A DNA stretch of 7,448 nucleotides from Spirochaetaceae bacterium. GTDB taxonomy: Bacteria > Spirochaetota > Spirochaetia > Treponematales > Breznakiellaceae. The notes under the pieces were generated by a model, which was not told the DNA's origin, ran no database searches, and saw only the letters and a program-made list of their open reading frames with translations. The first letter of the stretch is position 1; the number at the start of each line of letters is the position of its first letter. Shown here in pieces: positions 1 to 6,570 of the stretch. The stretch lies in assembly GCA_031269165.1 (NCBI GenBank), contig JAISZQ010000372.1, positions 1-7,448 on the forward strand. Reading direction: 5' to 3'. The position numbers were made by a program, and so were the translations under genes.

Positions 1-108
1 AAACGGGCGCCCAGTGACGGGCCACCCGGGGTGAAGACGGTATGGATAGGACTGATGAAGTTATATATCTTGCTGGCTTACCGGGAGTTCCTCGCATGAT
101 TCTGTGGG
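1..108. other. Unassigned GC-rich flank of the tandem array
   Basis: I find no supportable gene here. There is an 8 bp self-complementary sequence (gggcgccc, 5-12) and a small cacc/ggtg stem near 24-34. The stretch lies just before the first recognisable 64 bp repeat unit and could be unique flanking DNA or a badly decayed unit. It may continue a feature that lies left of the window. Confidence 0.3.
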
Positions 109-1089
109 TCAAGGTTAGGCCCAAAGGAGGCGTGCTCGGCGGGGGTGTTATCTCCGTTGGTCGCCGCTTGCTCAACACTACCCGCCCAAAGGAGGCGTGC
201 TCGGCGGTGGGGTTATCCCCGTTGCTTGCCGCTCGCTCAACAGTACCCGCCCAAAAGGCGTGCTCGGCGGTGGGGTTATCCCCGTTGCTTGCCGCTCGCT
301 CAGCACTACCCGTCCAAAGGAGGCGTGCTCGGCGATGGTGTTATCCCCGTTGCTTGCCGCTCGCTCAACAGTACCCGCCCAAAGGAGGCGTGCTTGGCGG
401 TGGTGCTTCTCCGTTGGGTGCCGCTTGCTCAACACTACCCGTTCAGAGGCGTGCTCTGTGGTGTGGCTCTCCCCATCGGCAATCGCTTCCTAAACGGCAC
501 CCGCCTCCAAGAGGCGTGTTATGCGGCGCGGCTATCCCCGTCGGCAACCGATTTCTAAACGGCATCCGCCCCAAGAGGCGTGCTGCTTGGCGCGGCTATC
601 CCCACCGCCATCTGCTCGCTAAACGGCACCCACTCCAAGAGGCGTGCTGTTTGGCGTGGCAATCCCCACCGCCATCCGCCCGCTAAACAGTACCCGCTCC
701 AAGAGGCGTGCTCTGTGGTGTTGCTCTCCCTATCGACAACCGATTTCTAAACGGCATCCGTCCCAAGAGGCGTGCTCTGCGGTGTTGTTATCTCCGTTGG
801 TTGTTGCTTGCTAAACGGTACCCGCCCAAAGAGGCGTGCTGCTTGGTGTGGCTCTCCCGCTTGGCAACCTCTTCCTAAACAGTACCCGCCCCAAGAAGCG
901 TGCTGCTTGGTGTGGCTCTCCCGCTTGGCAATCGCTTCCTAAACAGTACCCGCTCCAAGAGGCGTGCCGCTTGGCGTGGCTCCCCTGCTTGGCAACCGCT
1001 TCCTAAACAGTACCCGCTCCAAGAGGCGTGCTGTTTGGTGCGGCTTTCCCCGCCGATTGTTGTTCACTAAACGGTACCCGCCCAAAGGA
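109..1089. repeat. Tandem array of 64-65 bp units, about 15 copies
   Basis: The marker ggcgtgct or a close variant begins at 129, 194, 257, 322, 387, 448, 513, 577, 641, 705, 769, 833, 897, 961, 1025 and 1090. Spacing is 61-65 bases and mostly exactly 64. Each unit has a better conserved part of about 28 bases (roughly taaacagtacccgc, then ccaagaggcgtgct) and a more variable but clearly related part of about 36 bases. Two subfamilies are locally uniform. Units near 194-386 carry a gggg-ttat-cccc or similar core, and units at 833-1024 carry a gcttggtgtggctctcccgc-type core. This pattern suggests recent local copying. A period of 64 or 65 is not a multiple of three, so no reading frame is kept from unit to unit and the array is very unlikely to be protein-coding. 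Its function is unknown. Confidence 0.9.
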
Positions 1090-1400
1090 GGCGTGCTATT
1101 CGGTATTGTCGTTCCAGCCGGGTGAACGCCACCGTAAGGCGGCATTGCTACCCTAGTCAGTACCTGTCTGCGGTAATACGCTACTTTGAGACAGCACGTT
1201 GCGCCGGTAGCACAGCCGCCTGTAGGTGGTGTTTACCCGGCATATCGACACGCTCTCTAAACAGTCCCCGTCCAGAGACGTGCTACGCGGTACTGTCATT
1301 CCCAGTCGGTAGCACACCGCCTACAGGTGGCATTGCCGCCCTAAATGTTTATGCCTGAAAGACGTTATGCTTGCCTGTACGCGGTGTGGCTACCAACCCT
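1090..1400. repeat. Diverged, longer units (~93 bp) ending the tandem array
   Basis: The units starting at 1090 and 1277 align over most of their length: both begin g-cgtgcta, continue cggta-tgtc-ttcc, and end in a ggcggcattgc-type stretch followed by ccta. A third copy lies about midway, near 1185-1276, and a decayed fourth begins near 1362. The distance 1090 to 1277 is 187 bases, twice about 93. Compared with the 64 bp units they contain an extra segment with a local hairpin: ccgcc-tgta-ggtgg near 1217-1230, ccgcc-taca-ggtgg near 1317-1330, and an imperfect gccacc-gtaa-ggcggc near 1128-1143. The array fades out by about 1400. The remaining 60 bases before the end of uraA hold nothing I can name, including no clear terminator for it. 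Confidence 0.65.
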
Positions 1401-1461
1401 TCGACAAGTTATCATAATAAGCGGACAAACATTCTTAACGCTTTGAAACAGGCTCCTTCTT

Positions 1462-2721
1462 CTATTCTTTCGGCAGTATGAGGTTCAGCACGACACCAAG
1501 CGCGGTGCCGAAGGCCATGCCTGCAATGGAAAATATTTGGCCGCCGGGAAGGGCGAAGGTGAGCGCGCAACCGCCGATGCCGGACGTGAGAATGGCGGAC
1601 GAGATGATGAGGTTGCGGCTGTCGTCGTAGTCCACACCGGCTTTCACGATGTTGCGTAGTCCCGACGAGGCGATGAGACCGTAGAGGATGAGACACGCGC
1701 CGCCCAAGACGGGGCCGGGGATGGTGTTGATGAGGCCGGAGACGGGGGCGATGAACGACAGAATGATGGCGATGATAGCCGCGCCCGCAATCACGCGGAC
1801 CGAGTGGACGTGGCTTAATGCTTGGGTCGCCGAACATTCGCCGTAACTCACGTTGGGAACGGAACCGAACAGTCCGGCAGCGGCGGTGGCGAGGCCGTCG
1901 CCGAGAATGGTCTTCGACGGGCCGGGGTCTTGGTAGAAATCGCGGCCCACGATGCCTGAGATGGTGAAGAGGTCGCCCAGATGCTCGATGAGGGTGGCAA
2001 GCGACACGACGATAAAAGTGATGATCGCGCCGGTTTCAAACGTGGGTTTGAAGGCGGCCGGGCCAAACGGAATCGTGAAGAGGCCGTTTGCCGTTATCGT
2101 GGAAAAGTCGATCAGCGGTTCCCGCGTAACGAGGCCGACGATGACGGTAAAGACATACCCCGAGACGATGCCGAGAATGATCGGGATTGCCTTGATAAAA
2201 CCCTTGCCCTTGATGCTGAAGAGGGCGATTGAAAACAGCGTCACCATCGCAATCAAGAGCGCCTTGAGCGAATACTCGCCGTTGATCAGGGTCGCTTGCT
2301 GAACCGCCGTTGCCGAGAGACCGATGCCGATGGTGATGATGACCGAGCCGATGACGACGGGCGGGAAAAGGACGCTTATCCACCGGATTCCGGTACGGGA
2401 GATAACGAGGGCAATCAGGGCATAGAACAGCCCGGCCACGATGATACCGCCCGCGACCGCATTCCACCCCGATGCGGCAGACACCGATGCGAGCGGCGCA
2501 ATGAACGCGAAACTCGAACCGAGAAACATCGGCACCTTGAAGCGCGTGCACACCAAGTAGATGAGCGTGCCGACCCCCGCCGAAAACAGCGCAACATAGG
2601 GCGGCAACCCGACAATAATCGGTACCAGAATGGTCGCGCCGAAACAGGCAAACAACTGCTGAAACGAAAACGCGACCGTCTTGCCGAGGGGCAACGTATC
2701 CTCGGGCATAATTTTACTCAT
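1462..2721 (-). CDS. uraA: Uracil permease (NCS2 family nucleobase:proton symporter)
   Basis: This 419-residue inner-membrane transporter should take up uracil with protons for pyrimidine salvage. Its length and sequence closely follow E. coli UraA (429 residues, from memory). Conserved landmarks are FACFGATILVP at 24-34, the short unwound-helix region LGSSFAFIAP at 67-76, and the C-terminal half around GSVPNVSYGE (286-295). By alignment from memory, Glu246 (in IEHLGD) and Glu295 (in YGE) match the two uracil-contacting glutamates of E. coli UraA, Glu241 and Glu290. Glu295 in place of the Gln usual in xanthine/urate members supports a uracil-type substrate. Position 250 is Asp where E. coli UraA has His245, which resembles purine-type NCS2 members, so the exact nucleobase is not certain. 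The start is well fixed: AAAGGAGG at 2728-2735 lies 6 bases upstream of the ATG. The gene diverges from the vor operon and stands alone in the window. Confidence 0.93.
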   Translation of the reverse strand: MSKIMPEDTLPLGKTVAFSFQQLFACFGATILVPIIVGLPPYVALFSAGVGTLIYLVCTRFKVPMFLGSSFAFIAPLASVSAASGWNAVAGGIIVAGLFYALIALVISRTGIRWISVLFPPVVIGSVIITIGIGLSATAVQQATLINGEYSLKALLIAMVTLFSIALFSIKGKGFIKAIPIILGIVSGYVFTVIVGLVTREPLIDFSTITANGLFTIPFGPAAFKPTFETGAIITFIVVSLATLIEHLGDLFTISGIVGRDFYQDPGPSKTILGDGLATAAAGLFGSVPNVSYGECSATQALSHVHSVRVIAGAAIIAIILSFIAPVSGLINTIPGPVLGGACLILYGLIASSGLRNIVKAGVDYDDSRNLIISSAILTSGIGGCALTFALPGGQIFSIAGMAFGTALGVVLNLILPKE

Positions 2722-2753
2722 AGAAATCCTCCTTTATAAAAGCGAACGTATAC

Positions 2754-2772
2754 AAGCGGCCTTTTGCCGCTT
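2754..2772 (-). promoter_or_regulatory. Hairpin in the uraA leader
   Basis: A perfect 7 bp stem (aagcggc / gccgctt) with a 5-base loop lies 18 bases upstream of the uraA ribosome binding site. A second, imperfect stem (gaacg-atgc-cgttc) follows farther upstream at about 2788-2801. On the minus-strand transcript these would sit in the 5' leader. They could affect translation or stability, but I recognise no known riboswitch or PyrR-type attenuator. Confidence 0.35.
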
Positions 2773-2857
2773 CCGTCCGGCTGAACGCGAACGATGCCGT
2801 TCACGCGCCTTTTGTCGGCATTCTACCACGGCACTCCGGTATTGTCTACCATATCTC

Positions 2858-2887
2858 ATCAAAAGGGGGAACGCCTTCCATTGTCAA
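2858..2887 (-). promoter_or_regulatory. Candidate uraA promoter inside the left terminal repeat
   Basis: A consensus -35 hexamer TTGACA reads leftward at 2887-2882. After 18 bases comes TTTGAT (2863-2858), which matches 4 of 6 positions of the -10 consensus. It points at uraA and would give a leader of roughly 130 bases. The -35 box lies in the terminal inverted repeat and the -10 just outside it, the arrangement of a hybrid promoter made by an inserted element. No transcription data support it. Confidence 0.3.
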
Positions 2888-3056
2888 CAACTTAAGGATT
2901 TTGGTCCGCGAATGGCGCGAATAAATACGAATAATACATACCCATCAGCGCGTATTCGCGTACATTCGCGGACAAAAAAACTAAAAATCTGTGTGATCCG
3001 TTGACCACTCTTATATTCCATTGGCTTAAGTTGTTGACAGTGGAACGCCTTCCCCC
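2865..3056. repeat. 192 bp element with 32 bp terminal inverted repeats (MITE-like)
   Basis: The arms 2865-2896 and 3025-3056 are inverted copies matching at 29 of 32 positions; the outer ends read gggggaa and the inner ends cttaag. Inside is a second inverted repeat: 2905-2914 pairs with 2963-2972 (10 bp perfect) and 2916-2923 with 2953-2960 (8 bp perfect), around cgcgaat-type motifs. The whole element can therefore fold into a long hairpin on either strand. It encodes no protein. Size, terminal repeats and lack of coding sequence fit a miniature inverted-repeat element or a foldback intergenic repeat. I see no target-site duplication at the ends, so mobility is inferred. It lies between the divergent uraA and vor genes. 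Confidence 0.75.
3034..3039 (+). promoter_or_regulatory. Outward TTGACA (-35-like) in the right terminal repeat
   Basis: This is the mirror copy of the TTGACA in the left repeat, here pointing toward vorDBA. At 16-19 bases downstream the sequence is GC-rich (around tcgctacggg) with no good -10 box, so it is a weaker promoter candidate than its partner. If it is used, the vor transcript would carry a leader of about 500 bases. Confidence 0.2.
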
Positions 3057-3070
3057 TCGCTACGGGCTAA

Positions 3071-3402
3071 GCTCAAAACTTGAGCCGCCCTCCGCTACCC
3101 CCTTCAACGGGGACAAAACCATGCGGTGCATGGTGACCCACGCAAACGTGGGTTTGGTGGGCGTACCTTAAGCAAACCCGATAAGCGCAAGCAGCGGTTT
3201 GCTCAGCGTCCATGGATGGACGCATTACCGAGTACGCCCCGGCCGGAAACCCGAAACAGGATGTTGAGGGTTGTAGGCCAGACCCCGAAGGCATCAAGGA
3301 TGCCCCGCCCCCGAATCCCAGCGGGATCAAGGTGTGGAGTTTCGGAAAGCGAGCCCGCCCGAAATGCCAGAAGCAGGGTGTCGCAAACTCGTAGGGTTTG
3401 CG
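3071..3402 (+). ncRNA. Candidate structured RNA / hairpin array upstream of vorD
   Basis: Nearly the whole stretch can be assigned to short-range stems. They are: gctcaa/ttgagc (3071-3085); cccc/gggg (3099-3112); ccatgc/gcatgg (3119-3133); cccacg/cgtggg (3137-3152); an 8 bp closing helix 3159-3166 with 3232-3239 enclosing agcaaacc/ggtttgct (3171-3203) and gcgtccat/atggacgc (3206-3223), giving a three-way junction; aaccc/gggtt (3248-3272) inside ggcc/ggcc (3241-3279); ggcatc/gatgcc (3290-3304); atccc/gggat (3315-3327); tttcgg/ccgaaa (3340-3364); and cgcaaac/gtttgcg (3382-3402). GCAAAC or its complement occurs five times, so alternative pairings are possible. I match it to no known RNA family. 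It may be a leader of the vor operon, an independent RNA, or a cluster of palindromic repeats. The strand is inferred from vorD; perfect stems cannot show it. Confidence 0.45.
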
Positions 3403-3418
3403 CCCGCAACCCGACGCG

Positions 3419-3448
3419 CTCACGCCGTCTCACGCCGTCTCACGCCGT
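3419..3448. repeat. Three perfect tandem copies of a 10 bp unit
   Basis: The unit ctcacgccgt is repeated exactly at 3419-3428, 3429-3438 and 3439-3448. It lies between the hairpin array and the terminator-like stem before vorD. It could be a slippage-prone tract or a protein-binding array, with no evidence for either. Confidence 0.85.
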
Positions 3449-3478
3449 CCCCCTAAAACAGAGCGCGTTTCCCAAGCA

Positions 3479-3542
3479 GTTGCAAGATAAAGCGCGGGCT
3501 CACGCGGTTCATGTCGCGCACCGCACGCCCTGCAACCTTTTT
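3479..3542 (+). terminator. Terminator-like stem just upstream of vorD (possible attenuator)
   Basis: Nested pairings form an imperfect long stem: gttgca 3479-3484 with tgcaac 3531-3536, gggc 3496-3499 with gccc 3527-3530, and gcggt 3504-3508 with accgc 3520-3524. Five T's at 3538-3542 follow, and vorD starts 24 bases later. It could end an upstream transcript or work as an attenuator for vorDBA. The stem has internal loops, so its strength is doubtful. Confidence 0.35.
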
Positions 3543-3566
3543 CGCGATTATTCATCTAAACAACTG

Positions 3567-3788
3567 ATGGCTAAGAAAGGGAAAATCATCATTGAGCGTG
3601 AGTTGTGCAAGGGCTGTTATCTGTGCGTCCGGGCCTGTCCCAAAGGGGTTATCGCCCGGAGCGGCGCGGCCAATGCGGGCGGGGTCTTTCCGGTTGAGGT
3701 AGCGGGCGCGGGCTGTATCGCGTGCGGGATGTGTTACGAAGTCTGTCCCGACTGCTGTATCACCGTGTACGAAAAGGCGGCGGCATGA
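3567..3788 (+). CDS. vorD: 2-oxoacid:ferredoxin oxidoreductase, delta subunit (2x[4Fe-4S] ferredoxin)
   Basis: This is a 73-residue ferredoxin-type subunit. It has two cluster motifs: C14-x2-C17-x2-C20-x3-C24-P and C50-x2-C53-x2-C56-x3-C60-P, the classic pattern for two [4Fe-4S] clusters. In this enzyme family it carries electrons from the TPP site to external ferredoxin. Two further cysteines, C63 and C64, follow the second motif. The frame stays open far upstream to 3126, but the family's N-terminus (a short basic stretch, then I-x-x-E-x-C-K-G-C) matches the ATG at 3567, and the upstream part lies in structured, repetitive DNA. There is no clear Shine-Dalgarno before this ATG, which is unusual beside the strong sites of uraA and vorC. 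The stop overlaps the vorB start as ATGA, indicating translational coupling. The substrate-specific name is borrowed from vorB. Confidence 0.9.
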   Translation: MAKKGKIIIERELCKGCYLCVRACPKGVIARSGAANAGGVFPVEVAGAGCIACGMCYEVCPDCCITVYEKAAA

Positions 3789-4884
3789 GCAACGAACCGA
3801 TGTTTGAGCCCGTGTTAATGAAGGGGAACGAGGCGATTGCCGAGGCTGCCCTTCGCGCCGGGTGCCGCGCCTACTTCGGCTATCCGATCACGCCGCAGAA
3901 CGAGTTGATCGCGTATATGGCGAAGTTCATGCCGGAGCACGGGGGCGTTTTTGTCCAGGCGGAGAGCGAGACGGCGGCGGTGAACATGGTCTACGGCGCG
4001 TCCTCGGCCGGGGCGCGGGCGATGACGAGTTCGTCCAGTCCCGGTATCAGCCTCAAGCAGGAGGGCATCTCCTATGCGGCGGGCGCGGACATTCCCCTCG
4101 TCGTGGTGAACGTGATGCGGGCGGGGCCGGGGCTGGGCGGGATCGCGCCGGCTCAGAGCGACTATTTCCAGTCAACGCGGGGCGGCGGCCACGGCGATTA
4201 CCGCTGTATCGTGCTGGCGCCAAAGAGCGTGCAGGAATGCGCCGACCTCACGATGCTTGCCTTTGACCTTGCCGACCGCTACCGGATGCCCGCGTTGCTC
4301 CTTGCCGACGGGTTGCTCGGCCAGATGATGGAGGGCGTGGTGCTTCCCGAAGCGATAGCCCCTGCCGCGTTGCCCGCCCGTGATTGGTGTGTGGGAAACG
4401 CCGCCGGGCGCGACTATCGGCATATCACTTCGATCCACCTCGTGCCGGAAACGCTCCAAGCCAAGAATCAGGCGCGTTTTGCGCGATACCGCATAATAGA
4501 AGAAAACGAGACGCGCTATGAGATAGCCGCGGGTGCGGACGCTCATGCGAAGCCGGACATCGTGCTGGTTGCCTACGGGACGAGCGCCCGTATCTGTATG
4601 AGCGCGCTTCAGATTGCCCGCGAAAACGGGCTGAACGCCGCCCTCTTTAGGCCCATCACGCTCTGGCCCTTCCCGAAGCGGGCGTTGGTCGATTATGCGT
4701 GCGGTGCGCCGATCCTCACCGTGGAGATGAGCGAGGGGCAGTTGGTCGATGACGTGAAACTTGCCGTGCTTGACGGGGTGTATCGGGGGCAGGCGCTGTC
4801 GCCGGTGCATCTTCTGGCCCATTCAGGGGGCGTGATTCCGTCCGAGACGGAGGTCTTTGCAAAGATGAAGGAGATCGCGGGGTG

Positions 4885-4885
<1 letters not shown>
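3785..4885 (+). CDS. vorB: 2-oxoacid:ferredoxin oxidoreductase, alpha subunit (VorB type)
   Basis: This 366-residue subunit belongs to the pyruvate:ferredoxin oxidoreductase superfamily. The N-terminal domain (about 11-245) has the signature G-Y-P-I-T-P-Q-N-E at 32-40, the Q-A-E-S-E-T-A-A motif at 58-65, and S-S-S-S-P-G-I-S-L-K-Q-E-G at 82-94. A long G-P-G-L-G-G-I ... Q-S-D-Y-F-Q ... R-G-G-G-H-G-D-Y-R block runs from 114 to 140. The C-terminal transketolase-like domain (about 255-360) ends the protein. YPITPQNE and the GGGHGDYR block resemble the 3-methyl-2-oxobutanoate (2-oxoisovalerate) VorB group, so the likely reaction is branched-chain 2-oxoacid + CoA + oxidised ferredoxin to acyl-CoA + CO2. 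A 2-oxoglutarate-type (KorA) substrate cannot be excluded. The start at 3785 overlaps the vorD stop and has a weak AAGGCGG upstream; an in-frame extension to 3722 would lie inside vorD and is rejected. The stop overlaps the vorA start. Confidence 0.93.
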
Positions 4886-5697
<812 letters not shown>

Positions 5698-5845
5698 GGG
5701 CGGAGCCCCTAGGAGAGGGGGTAGCGTAAGAATTGCGGAGGGAGGCATTGCCGACCGGAGCAAGTCTGGAGCGAGGGGGAGGCTTCCCCCACCTTATGTT
5801 TTACAAAGAGAAACACGAGAACAGTTTGGATTATAAGGAGTTTTT

Positions 5846-6394
5846 ATGACAATTAAGTCGTTTTTTGCGGGGTTTGGCGGGCAGGGGATTGTGTCGCTGG
5901 GGCAAATTTGGGCGTATCTTGCGATGCGGCAGGGGAAAAAGGTGTCGTTTTTTCCGTCTTACGGCGCGGAAAAGCGTGGGGGGCATTCGCAGGCGGGGGT
6001 GGTCGTGTCGGACGAGGAGATTGCGAGTCCGCTGGTGACGTGTCCCGATTCCGCGCTGGTGATGGATGGCGCGTCTCTGGCACTTGGCGAGCGGTCGCTG
6101 AAAGAAGGCGGCATTCTGCTGGTCAACTCGTCACTGGTGAAGGAGGCGCCCCAGCGGAAGGACATTCGTGTCGTGATGCTCGACCTTCAGGGTATCGCGC
6201 TGAGGGTGGGCAACGTCCGTTTTGCGAACATGGTGGCGCTGGGGGCGATGGCCCGGCTGACCGGGGCGTTCATGCTGAAAAACATCGAGGCCATCTTGAC
6301 GAAGTTCTTCCCGCCTGAGAAGCATAAGTTTATTCCCGATAATGTCCGGGCGATCGAAGCCGGGTGGAACGCGGCGGACGCGATTACCGTGTAG
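5846..6394 (+). CDS. vorC: 2-oxoacid:ferredoxin oxidoreductase, gamma subunit
   Basis: This is a 182-residue gamma subunit (POR domain family) of the same enzyme. It opens with the family's glycine motif F-x-G-F-G-G-Q-G (7-14), continues with F-P-S-Y-G-A-E-K-R-G-G (36-46), and has the V-x-N-x-x-x-L-G-A pattern in the form V-R-F-A-N-M-V-A-L-G-A at 124-134. It spans the usual length and looks complete. The start is well supported: AAGGAG at 5835-5840, 5 bases before the ATG. Unlike vorD, vorB and vorA, which overlap, it is separated from vorA by 148 bases of palindromic DNA. It therefore has its own ribosome site and perhaps its own promoter; a TTACAA at 5801 and TTATAA at 5831 are too far apart to be a convincing one. 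All four subunits are expected in equal amounts, so the gap is odd and probably an insertion into an ancestral tight operon. Confidence 0.92.
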   Translation: MTIKSFFAGFGGQGIVSLGQIWAYLAMRQGKKVSFFPSYGAEKRGGHSQAGVVVSDEEIASPLVTCPDSALVMDGASLALGERSLKEGGILLVNSSLVKEAPQRKDIRVVMLDLQGIALRVGNVRFANMVALGAMARLTGAFMLKNIEAILTKFFPPEKHKFIPDNVRAIEAGWNAADAITV

Positions 6395-6459
6395 GCCCCG
6401 TGGGGGCGTTCCTTGGGCGCGACGTAACGGGGAATGGCACGCTGTCCCCCTACGGGGGA
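6395..6459. repeat. GC-rich stem-loops directly after vorC
   Basis: gcccc-gtg-ggggc (6395-6407) begins right after the vorC stop codon, and tccccc-tac-ggggga lies at 6445-6459. The first resembles the stem at 5627-5639, and the sequence after it (ttcc..gggc) is also shared, so both gene ends carry related elements. Neither stem has a T-run directly after it. The rest of the convergent gap to 6570 holds a T6 tract at 6493-6498 with only a weak stem before it, and an imperfect ggtacac/gcgtgcc stem at 6510-6526. Either could help end transcription, but I would not call a definite terminator. Confidence 0.5.
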
Positions 6460-6570
6460 TGGAGAAACTGACTAAAGCCTTGCGAAACGGCGTTTTTTAA
6501 AACTTGCAGGGTACACTTTGCGTGCCTTCCCAACCTTGTGGTTTTGAAACAACCTCACTCAATATAGATT

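Noticed and set aside
52..58. CTGATGA as the core of a hammerhead ribozyme
   Set aside because: No GAAA core segment or flanking stems are present at suitable spacing.
120..400. Repeated AAAGGAGG as ribosome binding sites in the tandem array
   Set aside because: It occurs only in some units (others have ccaagagg), the nearest GTG is too close, and no sensible coding sequence follows.
42..686. Long overlapping open frames on the plus strand across the tandem array
   Set aside because: They run through 64-65 bp repeats whose length shifts the frame each time. Three frames are open at once, no ribosome site precedes them, and the translations are low-complexity Arg/Pro/Gly/Leu text.
109..1089. 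CRISPR array (about 28 bp repeats and 36 bp spacers)
   Set aside because: The would-be spacers are homologous to one another, the repeats vary from unit to unit, and no cas gene is in the window.
1952..2739. Open frames antisense to uraA, and similar shadows opposite vorB, vorA and vorC
   Set aside because: They are typical GC-rich shadow frames of well-identified genes, with Arg/Asp-rich translations and no ribosome sites.
3073..3433. Opposite-strand open frames across the hairpin array
   Set aside because: They are explained by GC-rich palindromic DNA; there is no family resemblance and no start signal.
3126..3566. N-terminal extension of vorD to 220 residues
   Set aside because: The upstream part is hairpin and tandem-repeat DNA with an Arg/Pro-rich translation. 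The ferredoxin family begins right at the 3567 ATG.
5801..5836. TTACAA / TTATAA as a vorC promoter
   Set aside because: The two hexamers are 24 bases apart, too far for a sigma-70 type promoter, and TTATAA merges with the ribosome site.
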